From Thiohalomonas denitrificans (GTDB lineage: Bacteria > Pseudomonadota > Gammaproteobacteria > Thiohalomonadales > Thiohalomonadaceae): 64,000 bases of DNA. Where the stretch lies: the NCBI RefSeq assembly GCF_900102855.1, contig NZ_FMWD01000003.1:62001-126000 (forward strand), in the 5' to 3' direction. The notes beneath the pieces are model-generated. The model saw nothing but the letters and a program-made list of their open reading frames with translations. It searched no databases and was not told where the DNA came from. Every line of letters begins with the position of its first letter. The first letter of the stretch is position 1. A program made the translations under genes and the position numbers. Below are positions 25,478 to 34,939 of the stretch, piece by piece.

Positions 25478-26374
25478 ATGAAACTGAAAGCCATTTTTGT
25501 CGTACTTGCCGGTATGTTTGCCACCTCCGCCCTGGCCGTCGAAGCGGCGAAGGATACCTATCCGCGTACTGCGATTGTTCCAGCACACGGGGTCTGGGGA
25601 GATGAAGCGTTTTCCAATACGATTCAGTACTGGGGTAGCGAAGAGGCCCTGAGTCAAAATGCTGCACTGCAGAATGATCCCGACAAGGTCTGGAAGCTGA
25701 ATCATAAACACAAGGATGGTGACCGGATCGATATCCACCCGGGACACATCGGGGTGGATGAAGGCCGGGAAATGGTGGACTCGTGGAGCAGCAAGAAACC
25801 GGAGTTTCTCAAGTGTTTGTCGGAGGGTAAGGGATCGCTGGACGGACTTGCTGCAAATTATCCTAAATATGATGAGAAGCTCGAGCGGATAATGACGGTC
25901 GAGGCCCGCATCGAACACTGCTCGCAGACCCATTTGCCGAAGAAGATCAAACAAGGCTCGCCAGCCAATACCACCATCGCCCTTTACGTGAAATCGCTAA
26001 GCGCAGGAAAGCCGATTCAGGTTGACCTTTCGTCGGCTCCCGTAGAGCAGGCGTACCAGCGTGGCGAAAAGCTCTTTTACAAGCGTATTGGTCAGCTCAA
26101 TTTTGCCTGTGCATCCTGCCACACTCCGGGAGGTGTGATGGGACACAAGTTGCGCGGCGAAGTTCCTACAACCCCATTCGGTGATGTGGCGCATTATCCG
26201 ACCTACCGGACGCCGGTGGGGGAGTTGGAGCCGTTGCACCTGCGCTTTAAGCGTTGCCACAAGCAGATGCGCGCACAGCCGTTGCCGCCGGGCGATCCGG
26301 CCTATACGGACCTCGAAGTGTTCTTCTCCGTCTTGTCCAATGATTACCCGATTTCGGTACCTTCATTGCGGTGA
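25478..26374 (+). CDS. soxA: L-cysteine S-thiosulfotransferase subunit SoxA (copy 1), monohaem type
   Basis: A 298-residue periplasmic SoxA that with SoxX attaches thiosulfate to the SoxY cysteine. Signal peptide MKLKAIFVVLAGMFATSALA. It has one CXXCH (CASCH, C211-H215); where dihaem SoxA has the first haem there are isolated cysteines (FLKCLSEG and RIEHCSQT), typical of monohaem SoxA with a disulfide. The active-site cysteine is C260 in FKRCHKQMRAQPL. ATG 25475 is an alternative start one codon earlier. soxB is not found nearby. Confidence 0.94.
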   Translation: MKLKAIFVVLAGMFATSALAVEAAKDTYPRTAIVPAHGVWGDEAFSNTIQYWGSEEALSQNAALQNDPDKVWKLNHKHKDGDRIDIHPGHIGVDEGREMVDSWSSKKPEFLKCLSEGKGSLDGLAANYPKYDEKLERIMTVEARIEHCSQTHLPKKIKQGSPANTTIALYVKSLSAGKPIQVDLSSAPVEQAYQRGEKLFYKRIGQLNFACASCHTPGGVMGHKLRGEVPTTPFGDVAHYPTYRTPVGELEPLHLRFKRCHKQMRAQPLPPGDPAYTDLEVFFSVLSNDYPISVPSLR

Positions 26375-26601
26375 GAGAGCTTCCATCCTGAAGTATTTAG
26401 GTGAGGCAGGGAAGCCTCGCCATTTTAGATGCGCCGTCTCCCAGGTAGGGGGAGCCGCACCCACCGACCATCAACGGTTTTACACAAACCGGCCCCTTCC
26501 CTTGCAGTCTAAACATTAAAATGCCTCGTTTACACTGTCTCGCTGCCAGCTGCGCGGGTTTCCCGATTGCCGTGGCCGGCCCGGTACCGGTACGATTAGC
26601 A

Positions 26602-26625
26602 GCCGGCGTTCCGGCGCTCTTTTTA
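26602..26625 (+). terminator. possible intrinsic terminator between soxA and parC
   Basis: GCCGGCGTTCCGGC hairpin followed by GCTCTTTTTAA, about 230 bases after soxA and 26 before parC. The 5-base stem is short. It would insulate parC from the sox transcript. A second weak hairpin GAGGCAGGGAAGCCTC (26403-26418) sits nearer soxA. Confidence 0.4.
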
Positions 26626-26650
26626 ACTGATCTTAACCGCGGGTTTGCGC

Positions 26651-28909
26651 ATGGCTGAATCGACCGAGATGAATTACGAAGGCGTAGAGCGGCTGCCTTT
26701 GAAGGCTTTCACCGAAAAGGCGTACCTGGATTACTCGATGTACGTCATCATGGACCGGGCCTTGCCGAATATCGGCGACGGCCTCAAACCGGTTCAGCGG
26801 CGCATTATCTATGCCATGAGTGAACTCGGGCTCAGCGCCCTCTCCAAGCACAAGAAATCGGCACGTACCGTCGGCGACGTGCTAGGCAAATACCATCCCC
26901 ACGGCGATTCGGCCTGCTATGAGGCCATGGTGCTGATGGCGCAGCCTTTCTCCTACCGGTACCCGTTGGTGGACGGGCAGGGCAACTGGGGCGCACCCGA
27001 CGACCCAAAGTCGTTCGCCGCGATGCGTTATACCGAGGCGCGCCTGGCGAAGTTCTCCCAGTTGCTGCTGGCCGAGGTGGGCCAGGGCACCGTGGACTGG
27101 ACTCCCAACTTCGACGGCACCATGGAGGAGCCCTCCGTCCTCCCGGCACGGGTGCCGCACGTGCTGCTGAACGGCACCACGGGTATCGCCGTCGGCATGG
27201 CCACCGATATTCCACCTCATAACCTGAGGGAGGTGACCACGGCCTGTATTCGTCTGCTCGAATCGCCACGGACGACAGTGGAGGAGCTTTGCGAGCATAT
27301 CCAGGGACCCGATTACCCCACCGAGGCAGAGATCATTACGCCCCGCAAGGATCTGCTGAAGATGTACCAGACCGGTGGTGGTTCGCTGCGCATGCGCGCC
27401 AAGTGGGAGCGCGAGGAGGGCGAGGTGGTGATTACCGCACTGCCGTTTCAGGTCTCCGGGGCCAAGGTGCTGGAGCAGATCGCGCAGCAGATGCAGAACA
27501 AAAAACTGCCGATGGTGGAGGACCTGCGTGACGAGTCGGACCATGAAAACCCGACCCGACTGGTGATCATGCCGCGATCCAACCGGGTGGACCTGGAGGA
27601 TCTGATGCGGCATCTGTTCGCCACCACCGATCTGGAGCGCACCTATCGGGTCAACATGAATGTGATTGGTCTGGATGGACGCCCGCGGGTCAAGGACCTG
27701 CGCAGTATGCTCACTGAGTGGCTTGAATTCCGGTTGCGTACGGTGCGGCGGCGCCTGGAGCACCGGCTCGAAAAGGTCGAAAAGCGGTTGCACCTGCTGG
27801 AAGGGCTGCTAACTGCGTTCCTGAATATCGATGAAGTGATTCATATCATCCGCACCGAAGATGAGCCCAAACCGGTGCTGATGGCGCGTTTCGAACTCAG
27901 CGAGGTCCAGGCCGACTTCATCCTCGATACCAAGCTGCGTCAACTCGCCCGCCTGGAGGAGGTGAAGATCCGGGGCGAGCAGGAGGAACTGGCCACGGAG
28001 AAGGCAAAACTCGAAAAGACGCTGGGCTCCAGCCAGCGGATGCGGACGCTGGTGCGTAAGGAGCTTACGGCCGATGCCGAAGAGTACGGTGATGAGCGCC
28101 GCTCGCCCATTGTCGAGCGCGAGGCGGCCCAGGCCATGGATGAGACAGCACTGATTCCGGCCGAACCGGTGACGGTCGTTCTCTCGGCCAAGGGTTGGGT
28201 GCGTGCCGCCAAGGGGCACGACATCGATCCTGCCGGCCTGAGCTACAAGGCCGGCGACAGCTACCGCGATGCCGCGAGGGGCAAGAGCAATCAGCAGGTG
28301 ACCTTCCTCGATTCCACCGGCCGCAGCTTTTCGATTCCGGCCCACAGTCTGCCTTCGGCACGAGGACAGGGGGAACCGCTCACCGGGCGGGTGAATCCGT
28401 TGGCCGGTGCCGAATTCTGTGCGGCCATCATGGCAAACCCGGACGAGCAGTTCCTGGTCGGCTCGGACGCCGGTTATGGCTTCCGGGTCAGATACGCCGA
28501 CATGGTGGCGGGTACCAAGAACGGCAAGGCGCTGCTCAAGTTGCCGATGGGGGCGAAGGTGTTGCCGCCCCAGCCGGTCTCCGACCCAGACAGTGACTCG
28601 ATTGCGGCGATCACCATCGAGGGAAGGTTGCTGGTATTTCCGCTCTCCGAACTGCCACAGTTGGCCAAGGGGAAGGGCAACAAATTCATCAGTATTCCGG
28701 CGTCTAAGGTGGCGGCCCGTGAAGAGTACGTCGTTGCCCTGGTGGTCCTGCCGGCGGGAGCCCATCTGGTGCTGCATGCCGGCAAACGGCATATGACCCT
28801 GAAATCGTCGGATCTGGACCATTACCGGGGCGAACGTGGGCGGCGCGGCAACAAGCTGCCTCGTGGTCTGCAGCGGGTGGATGCTGCAGAGGTGGAGGTG
28901 AAAGGCTAA
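26651..28909 (+). CDS. parC: DNA topoisomerase IV subunit A
   Basis: A 752-residue type IIA topoisomerase breakage-reunion subunit, identical in length to E. coli ParC. The catalytic tyrosine is in the segment [10 protein letters not shown]. The quinolone-determining stretch [15 protein letters not shown] has the wild-type Ser and Glu at the positions equivalent to 80 and 84. The C-terminal beta-pinwheel shows [13 protein letters not shown] chose ATG 26651 over the TTG two codons earlier. It partners ParE at 12.8 kb. It follows soxA in the same direction, probably with its own promoter. Confidence 0.97.
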   Translation: MAESTEMNYEGVERLPLKAFTEKAYLDYSMYVIMDRALPNIGDGLKPVQRRIIYAMSELGLSALSKHKKSARTVGDVLGKYHPHGDSACYEAMVLMAQPFSYRYPLVDGQGNWGAPDDPKSFAAMRYTEARLAKFSQLLLAEVGQGTVDWTPNFDGTMEEPSVLPARVPHVLLNGTTGIAVGMATDIPPHNLREVTTACIRLLESPRTTVEELCEHIQGPDYPTEAEIITPRKDLLKMYQTGGGSLRMRAKWEREEGEVVITALPFQVSGAKVLEQIAQQMQNKKLPMVEDLRDESDHENPTRLVIMPRSNRVDLEDLMRHLFATTDLERTYRVNMNVIGLDGRPRVKDLRSMLTEWLEFRLRTVRRRLEHRLEKVEKRLHLLEGLLTAFLNIDEVIHIIRTEDEPKPVLMARFELSEVQADFILDTKLRQLARLEEVKIRGEQEELATEKAKLEKTLGSSQRMRTLVRKELTADAEEYGDERRSPIVEREAAQAMDETALIPAEPVTVVLSAKGWVRAAKGHDIDPAGLSYKAGDSYRDAARGKSNQQVTFLDSTGRSFSIPAHSLPSARGQGEPLTGRVNPLAGAEFCAAIMANPDEQFLVGSDAGYGFRVRYADMVAGTKNGKALLKLPMGAKVLPPQPVSDPDSDSIAAITIEGRLLVFPLSELPQLAKGKGNKFISIPASKVAAREEYVVALVVLPAGAHLVLHAGKRHMTLKSSDLDHYRGERGRRGNKLPRGLQRVDAAEVEVKG

Positions 28910-29044
28910 GGCCTTGCGCGGCTTCGGATCGAGCGGGCCCACGTTCGGTGCGGCTGTATGCCGGTCGAGCTTGCGGCTACAATCGACGGTGCACAAGGGG
29001 TGCACCCGACTTCCAGCCTTCCCGGCGAAACAGAGGAGCGATGC

Positions 29045-29392
29045 ATGGCTATCCAGGTGATCCCCATCCTGAAAGCGCTGGGGCCCGTCATTACCACGGC
29101 CGGTAGTCTCTATGCGGAATGGCAAAAGGGGCGGGAACCCGGAGCGGGGGCCACGGAGCGGCCCTCGGGCACCGCCTCCGAGCGTCTGCTTCGCCTGGAG
29201 GCGCTGAACGCGGAAAATGCCAACCTCATTGCCCAGCTTGGAGAACAGCTTCGGGCCGTCGCCCTGCAGGTGGAAAAGGCCGAACGTGCCGCCGAAGTTG
29301 AACGTGCCCGACTGGGCTGGCTGGTGAATATCGCCCTGGGCGTCGCGCTGGTTGCGATAGCAATGGCCCTCTGGGTCCTGTTTGCCGGCTGA
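29045..29392 (+). CDS. small C-terminally anchored membrane protein, unknown
   Basis: A 115-residue protein of no family I recognise. Residues 1-35 are mildly hydrophobic (MAIQVIPILKALGPVITTAG). Residues 50-92 look like a coiled coil (ASERLLRLEALNAENANLIA, then heptads of A/L and E/R). The C-terminus is a transmembrane helix (VNIALGVALVAIAMALWVLF). The GAGGAG ribosome site just upstream supports ATG 29045 rather than the earlier frame start. It follows parC and converges on the subtilase gene. Confidence 0.65.
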   Translation: MAIQVIPILKALGPVITTAGSLYAEWQKGREPGAGATERPSGTASERLLRLEALNAENANLIAQLGEQLRAVALQVEKAERAAEVERARLGWLVNIALGVALVAIAMALWVLFAG

Positions 29393-29458
29393 TTCCGGCC
29401 ATTCGCCGGAGGAGTCGGGCTTTTACGGAACGAACCGGACGGGACTTGTCGCCACGGA

Positions 29459-31588
29459 TTAGGCGATGGCCTTTCGCACCTTGCCCCGAATTCGACGTCG
29501 GACCGTCAGACCGGGCAGTAGCGCAGCAATCAGCCACAGCATGGCACCCCCTCCGCCATCGCCGGACGGCGGGTCGAAACGGACGCTGAGGGTGTAAGGC
29601 ATCTCGCTGGGTACGTAGCCGACCTTTTCGGTGGGGATGAACAAAATCACGCTGGCATAGTAGATTCCCGGTGAGGGTTCGGCGATGGTGATGGCCTCAT
29701 CACTCGTGCTTCCTACGCTTCTTAGTGTGTCCTTGTCCATGCAGTTGGGCGGCAGGGGCGTGTACCAGTAGCAGAATTGTGGCTCCGGACGGGCCCCATG
29801 GCGCACCAGCAGATCGACTTCCGCCCCCGAGGCCGTACTGGTGGTGGTGACCGTCAGGTTTCTTGCACCCTCAGGCACTTCGAAGTGAAAACCGTGTACC
29901 TGGTCCCAATGGCTCGACTCACGGATTCGCTCATCCAGAGTGAGCTTACCCTCCTCGGGTGCAAGGGAACCGAACTCGAGGGCGAAGCGGCGGGTCACCT
30001 CGTAATCGCCATCGGAAAGTGAAAGTTCCAGGGGCAGGTGCTGATGGGCCCTTGCGCCCCCCGCCATGCGAACGGTAAAGGCCAGTTCGGCCTCCGCTCC
30101 TTGAGACAGGGGGGAAGCCAGGCTGTCGCTGTCATCGACGACGATCAGGTCCGGGGCGAGGCTGCGGAGGATGCCGGTCACCACAGCGGCATCGTGCCAT
30201 TGATTGGAGAGCTTGACCCGTAGTGTCGCGCTCTCCGCCGGGTCCAGTTCGCCATTGCTGTTGCCGGCAGCGTCGTCGATGTGCCAGTCAGCGATCACCA
30301 GTACCGGCCGGGGAGAGATCGTCATGGCGCCGTGGGCGTTCGCCCGCCCGTCGGTGGCCAGCTTGCCGTTGGTGATAGGGTCCACCCCCGCCAGGAGTCT
30401 TCCCTTCATCTCCCGGTAATCGAGAGGGTTTTCACCCTGCGATTCGCGCTCGGCCTTGACCAGCGCCGCTACGGCCGCGGTGTAGGGCGCGGAAAACGAA
30501 GTGCCCTCGGCAAACTGGTAAGTGGCCACCCGGTCGCCCTGCTCATTTCGGGTCCAGCTCGTCGTGTAGATGCTGGAACCCGGGGCGGCGAGGTCGACGC
30601 TCCGCGGTCCGATTTGCGTGAAGACGGAGAGGCCGTCCTGGGGATGGCTCGACGCCACGGAAAGCACGTTGGGCAGGTCATAACCCGAGGGTGCATTGGG
30701 AATGGCGTCATTGCTGTAGCCGCCATTTCCGGCGGCGGCGAGGAACAGGATTCCCTCCTTTTCCAGCTGTTCAATGGCATCGAATTCCGCCTGGGAATAG
30801 GCACCACCATAACTGGCATTGATGATGTGCGCGCCGTTGTCTGCCGCATACTGGTAGGCAGCGATAAGCTGGGCGACGCTGTAATTGGTACGCAGGGGCA
30901 TGATTTGCACCCGCTGTGCCGGGCTGGTGATCCCGGTGCCGTTACTACCCCGCGCCCCGGCGGTACCAGCTACCAGAGTGCCGTGGATCTCATCGGGACC
31001 GGCAGTCGGGTCTGCATCATCAGCGGCAAAATCCCACCCCGGGATGAGGTTGGCCTCGAGGTCCGGATGGCTGAGCAGAATACCATTGTCGATTACGGCG
31101 ATGACGACGCTGTCCGCATGCGTTTGCAGATCCCACGCCCGGGGCAGGTCCATATCTGCCCCGGGCAGGCCGTCGGTCGGGTCAATACTGCCTGAAGACA
31201 GCGATTTTCCGGTGTTGTAAAGCCCCCACTGCCGCTCGTCCAGTTCGTCGGGAAATACTTCATGTGGCTGGTGGATGAAATTGGGCTCGGCGTATACGAC
31301 CTGTCTGGAGGCCTGCAGTTGGCGGACGCTCGTGGCAACATCGGTATTGTCGGGGAGCGTCCATTTTTCGACGCCGAATCGTCGAAAGGTTTGGGCGCGC
31401 TTGCCATTGACCGGTGCCATTGCCAGCGCCCTGGCCCGCGCATCGGTCCCCGGCTGAAACTTGACCAGCAGCTCGCCGGGACGGTAGGGAAGCGGCTGTT
31501 CTGCCTTTGTAGGGCTCCCTGAGGCCGCGCTGGCGAATGGGGCGAACCACAGTCCGGCAATGAGGATCAGGGTTGAGCGGGTAATCAT
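29459..31588 (-). CDS. subtilisin-family serine protease with GlyGly-CTERM-like tail
   Basis: A 709-residue secreted S8 peptidase. Signal peptide 1-21 (ending FASAAS). A fervidolysin/I9-like propeptide covers 36-110 (PGELLVKFQPGTDARA to VVYAEPNFIHQ). The catalytic triad is D167 (VIAVIDNGI), H202 (DEIHGTLVAGT) and S364 (EGTSFSAP). A beta-rich C-terminal region of about 300 residues follows. The end is GDGGGGAMLWLIAALLP plus a basic tail (RRRIRGK), matching GlyGly-CTERM sorting signals processed by rhombosortase. The lipoprotein gene 19 bases upstream encodes a separate propeptide homologue, so the two likely form an operon. The target proteins are unknown. Confidence 0.92.
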   Translation of the reverse strand: MITRSTLILIAGLWFAPFASAASGSPTKAEQPLPYRPGELLVKFQPGTDARARALAMAPVNGKRAQTFRRFGVEKWTLPDNTDVATSVRQLQASRQVVYAEPNFIHQPHEVFPDELDERQWGLYNTGKSLSSGSIDPTDGLPGADMDLPRAWDLQTHADSVVIAVIDNGILLSHPDLEANLIPGWDFAADDADPTAGPDEIHGTLVAGTAGARGSNGTGITSPAQRVQIMPLRTNYSVAQLIAAYQYAADNGAHIINASYGGAYSQAEFDAIEQLEKEGILFLAAAGNGGYSNDAIPNAPSGYDLPNVLSVASSHPQDGLSVFTQIGPRSVDLAAPGSSIYTTSWTRNEQGDRVATYQFAEGTSFSAPYTAAVAALVKAERESQGENPLDYREMKGRLLAGVDPITNGKLATDGRANAHGAMTISPRPVLVIADWHIDDAAGNSNGELDPAESATLRVKLSNQWHDAAVVTGILRSLAPDLIVVDDSDSLASPLSQGAEAELAFTVRMAGGARAHQHLPLELSLSDGDYEVTRRFALEFGSLAPEEGKLTLDERIRESSHWDQVHGFHFEVPEGARNLTVTTTSTASGAEVDLLVRHGARPEPQFCYWYTPLPPNCMDKDTLRSVGSTSDEAITIAEPSPGIYYASVILFIPTEKVGYVPSEMPYTLSVRFDPPSGDGGGGAMLWLIAALLPGLTVRRRIRGKVRKAIA

Positions 31589-31607
31589 CTATTCGTGTTC
31601 CCGAAAA

Positions 31608-31937
31608 TTAGCGTGTGTAGGGACGGTGGCGAACATTGGGTTCGGCATAGACGACTTCGGGCCTTGCGGTCAACCGGCGTATGGCGTCTTCCATGGACGT
31701 ACCCTCGGGGATGCGAATGAGGTAGAGGTTGCGATGCTGCTGTCGGACAACGCTGGTCCCCTGGTCTTCGGTAATCCGCATGACCTCGGCCCTACTGATG
31801 TCGTCCGCAAACCGGACCAATAGCTCTCCGGTCTCGAGCGAAGCCGCTGCTGGCGAGTCCGACGGTTGCGGCGCATCGACACTACAGCCGGAAGTGAAAA
31901 ACGGTACGCAGAGGCATAGCGCCATCAGTGACTTCAC
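31608..31937 (-). CDS. lipoprotein consisting of a free-standing subtilisin propeptide-like domain
   Basis: A 109-residue lipoprotein: signal MKSLMALCLCVPFFTSGC with the lipid-modified cysteine at C18, a short linker, then a domain from residue 37 to the end. That domain parallels the propeptide of the neighbouring protease: both begin GELLV(R/K)F, both end (E/Q)VVYAEPN(V/F), with similar spacing. Propeptides of subtilases act as folding chaperones and inhibitors. A membrane-bound copy in trans may guard the periplasm or help folding (inference). GTG start with AGAGGA upstream; the protease follows after 19 bases. Confidence 0.78.
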   Translation of the reverse strand: MKSLMALCLCVPFFTSGCSVDAPQPSDSPAAASLETGELLVRFADDISRAEVMRITEDQGTSVVRQQHRNLYLIRIPEGTSMEDAIRRLTARPEVVYAEPNVRHRPYTR

Positions 31938-32290
31938 ATTTTTTCCTCTAATTTCACGAACACCCTTGGTAAAAAGAGTAGGCGCCAGGGCGCAATTGCG
32001 GAATCGGTTTCCTGTTTATCGTATTCGGCCAATGCGGGACCTCTTTCGGTTCACAGATTGGCCCCTAAGTCCGGAGATGTATGGACTTGGGGCGTCTTTG
32101 CGCTCCAGTCCCGGAGCTTGCCGGTTGTTGTTCGTGAAAATCGAGGTCTGCAGCACCTGGGTGCGTGGCGCGTTACATGGAGCCCTAAGGCGATAGGATT
32201 TTGGGAGCGATTTCGGAGCGAATGGGGTGTGTGACGGCTTGCGGAAGGAAAATGGGGCCGGATTGGGCTCACCAGAGCGGTTAAAGGCCT
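31938..32290. other. intergenic region, 353 bases, nothing recognised
   Basis: It lies upstream of the propeptide-lipoprotein gene and downstream of the GH100 gene, all on the minus strand. It must contain the promoter for the lipoprotein-protease pair, but no clear -35/-10 set, terminator or RNA gene was seen. Short open frames here have no supporting features. Confidence 0.4.
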
Positions 32291-33664
32291 TCAGTGGCTG
32301 TAGAGACCCAGAGACCTCAGCTGAGTCGATTCACTGAGGAATTTCTCCCCAAGTATCAAGGAGGTGGCGGACCAGGTCTGAAAATGATTGGAGCGACGCC
32401 CGACCAGTCGTCCGTGGCGCCCGTCGTAATACTCCGCCCAACGATCGGCAGGAAGCCGCTCGGCCGCCTGGGCGTAGGCTTTTTCTGCCAGATCGGTACG
32501 TCCAACCTTGACGGCCGCTCCGACGAACGTCCACAGAAGTGCAGGCCAGTTGCCTCCGTTGTGATAGGACCATGGTGCGTTTTTGGGATCGCTGCCGGTC
32601 ATCAGGCGCCACTCTTCGCCTTCCATGGCCGGGTAGCTGATCTTGACGGGCATGGTGCCTATCAGGTCGGGCCAGCGCTCCTCATACAGAAGCATTATGC
32701 GCTGCGCCTCCTCATCAGTAGAGAGCCCAAATAGAATGGACAGCAGGTTACCGAGTGCGAAAAACCGGAAATCCATCCGCCCGGGCCCAAGGTTACCCAC
32801 CAGGTAGCCGGCATCGTCGGGAAGCCAGTCGGGCACCCAGTCGGGGATGCTTTCGGGGTGAATGTTCAGGATGTTGACGCTCTCCTGCCCGAATTGCTCG
32901 GTTTTGTAGCGATGGATTTCGTTGAGGCGGGGCACGTCTAGCCAGTAGTAGATACGGATGTAGGTGCGCAGTGTCCGAAGTCGTTGATCGACCCGTCGTA
33001 CCAGCCCCTCGTTCCCGTCAGTGGTTTCCAGAAGTTGGCGCGCGCCGCAGAGCGCACCAAAAAACAGGGCCTGAACTTCCAGCGGATGGCCGTAAACCCC
33101 CATGCGGCGGTCGATCATGAACGAACCGTCCGGAACCAGCAGAGTAGGGGCGACCTCCAGGCGATCCCTGAGTAGCAGATCGAGGATCTGGCGCATACCG
33201 CGCTGCACATCGGGTTGATGGGCAAAATCTGCATCGTCACTGACGGTTACATAGGCCCGGAGCAGAATCATCCACCATAGCATTGAATCCACCGGCGCCA
33301 CCCGGCCGATGGCGTGATCGCCGAAATCGGCAATCAACCGCTCACCCTGGTCGTCGCCGACGACCTTGAAACTGGCAGGCATGACCCCGGGGGCCGGTTC
33401 ATGGCCGGCCCAGCGCTCCTGCTGATGGCGAAGTTCAAGCACCGTCTGCAAAAAGTCACGAACGATGGTTTCGCGGCCATCCAGCAGGTAGACCAGCGCC
33501 GAGGGTACGAAATCGCGCACGAAGCAATCGGCATAGTTTTCTGCCGGTGCATTGGGGTCCCGGGCTGCGACAGTACCGATGACACGGCCCCGATAGCGCA
33601 TCTCGGAGGCCTCCAGGATTGCATAGGCTGCATCAATGGGCGTGGCGTGGGATGTCGTAGCCAT
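32291..33664 (-). CDS. GH100 alkaline/neutral invertase-like glycoside hydrolase
   Basis: A 457-residue enzyme similar to plant and cyanobacterial neutral invertases, which split sucrose to glucose and fructose. Family features are YRGRVIGTVAA near the N-terminus, NYADCFVRDFVPSALVYLL carrying the proposed acid aspartate, PVDSMLWWMILLRAY, GVYGHPLEVQALF and WSYHNGGNWPALLW. There is no convincing signal peptide from ATG 33664, consistent with a cytoplasmic enzyme; a GTG at 33787 would add 41 unusual residues. It follows the TPR lipoprotein and cyclase genes. No sucrose synthesis gene is nearby. Confidence 0.85.
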   Translation of the reverse strand: MATTSHATPIDAAYAILEASEMRYRGRVIGTVAARDPNAPAENYADCFVRDFVPSALVYLLDGRETIVRDFLQTVLELRHQQERWAGHEPAPGVMPASFKVVGDDQGERLIADFGDHAIGRVAPVDSMLWWMILLRAYVTVSDDADFAHQPDVQRGMRQILDLLLRDRLEVAPTLLVPDGSFMIDRRMGVYGHPLEVQALFFGALCGARQLLETTDGNEGLVRRVDQRLRTLRTYIRIYYWLDVPRLNEIHRYKTEQFGQESVNILNIHPESIPDWVPDWLPDDAGYLVGNLGPGRMDFRFFALGNLLSILFGLSTDEEAQRIMLLYEERWPDLIGTMPVKISYPAMEGEEWRLMTGSDPKNAPWSYHNGGNWPALLWTFVGAAVKVGRTDLAEKAYAQAAERLPADRWAEYYDGRHGRLVGRRSNHFQTWSATSLILGEKFLSESTQLRSLGLYSH

Positions 33665-33805
33665 AGCCAAAAAGAGTAACGGCAGGTGGAGCCTGGGTTC
33701 AATGCCTTTGGTGGATCGCCGATCTTTTTCAGGAAAACGGGTGTCCGCTGGCAGGTCTCGTGTGCCCCAGGAGAGCGGTGCGTCCACAAGTGCACCGGGG
33801 GAGCG

Positions 33806-34939
33806 TCAAGTCTCGGCGTTTTCAGCCGAGTTTCGCTGCGCCTGCTTTTCGCGCAGCTGCTTCAGACGTTCCAGCACGCGTTCGGCACGGTCGAGGTTGT
33901 CCATGGCGGGACGGTGTTCCGGACGCAGTTTGAGGATGCGTTTCCAGAGCTGAACCGCCCGCTCGAACTCACCGCGGCTGTAGTAGGTCACACCCTCTTC
34001 GAAGAGGCGGTCAACCTCGATATCGATTGCGACCTCCAATTGCTTGCGCTCGCTCTCGACCTCGGACTGATGGAGGGTGGTTTCTTCCAGTTTCTCGAGA
34101 ATCTTGCGGGCGTTTTGATACTGGCCATCCTCATAGGTGCGCCGGTATTCGCTCATAAGCTCGTCGAAGTGCTGGTGGGCGGATGCTTTTCTGGCTTCGG
34201 CACGCTTCAGCCTGCGTTCGCGGGCCTCTTGGGACGCCCGTTTTCGAGCTGCATGCCACTCCTTGAGTCTGGTGTGGGCGCTTTGGACCCTTTCATCATT
34301 GGAGATAGAGGCTGCCAGAGGCAGTGTGCGTTCTGCCACCTCGTATTCGCCAGCTTCGAGCGCTGCACTGCCGGTTCGGGCCAGATGTTCGGCGGTCTCC
34401 CGGATGGAACGGCGGTGTTCCTTCAGTGCTCTGCCGGCGTCCTGGTCGCGTGGGTCGATACGGGCTATTCGTTCGTAAACGGGAAGTGCGCGCTCCAGGA
34501 AGCGGGCTCGGGCCACCATCAGGTTCAGACGCTGTTCGGCCACCAGAGAGGATTGCTTGCGATGTAATTCTGCAAGGCCATCCTTGAGGTAGGTGCTGTC
34601 CGGCATCCCTCTGAGGGCCCTGTCATAGGCGTTCAGCGCCCCGGCCCAGTTGCCCTGTTCCATATGCTTGGTCGCTTGCTCGACCATCTCCTTTTCATAC
34701 GTCTTCGCCAGGGACTCGACTTTCCGCCGCTTCTCCGCCAGCCGCGAGTATTGCGGATCCTTCGGGTCGATGGCCGACAGGGCATTCAAGGCCCGGCCAT
34801 ACTGGCGCTCGACGATCCAGGTATCCAACTGTGAATCCAGATCGTTGCCCTTCAGTCCCGGGAGAGCGCCCAGTGCCGAGCAGCCGCCAAGCAGCGCAGC
34901 CATGCCTGAGACCAGTAGTGTTCGCGATAGTCGATTCAT
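33806..34939 (-). CDS. TPR-containing lipoprotein
   Basis: A 377-residue lipoprotein with signal MNRLSRTLLVSGMAALLGGC and the modified cysteine at C20. The rest is helical with tetratricopeptide-like repeats (ALNAYDRALRGMPDS near 100; GVTYYSRGEFERAVQLWKRI near 320) and a highly charged coiled-coil middle (residues 225-260). It probably scaffolds protein contacts in the periplasm. Its start overlaps the stop of the adenylate cyclase gene by 4 bases, so the two are translationally coupled and may act together. The precise partner is unknown. Confidence 0.82.
   Translation of the reverse strand: MNRLSRTLLVSGMAALLGGCSALGALPGLKGNDLDSQLDTWIVERQYGRALNALSAIDPKDPQYSRLAEKRRKVESLAKTYEKEMVEQATKHMEQGNWAGALNAYDRALRGMPDSTYLKDGLAELHRKQSSLVAEQRLNLMVARARFLERALPVYERIARIDPRDQDAGRALKEHRRSIRETAEHLARTGSAALEAGEYEVAERTLPLAASISNDERVQSAHTRLKEWHAARKRASQEARERRLKRAEARKASAHQHFDELMSEYRRTYEDGQYQNARKILEKLEETTLHQSEVESERKQLEVAIDIEVDRLFEEGVTYYSRGEFERAVQLWKRILKLRPEHRPAMDNLDRAERVLERLKQLREKQAQRNSAENAET

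Noticed and set aside
26651-28909. Quinolone-resistance substitutions in ParC
   Set aside because: The determining stretch [12 protein letters not shown] has the wild-type Ser and Glu.
30281-31195. 304-codon plus-strand frame opposite the subtilisin gene
   Set aside because: Lies fully within the protease catalytic domain and shows no recognisable features.
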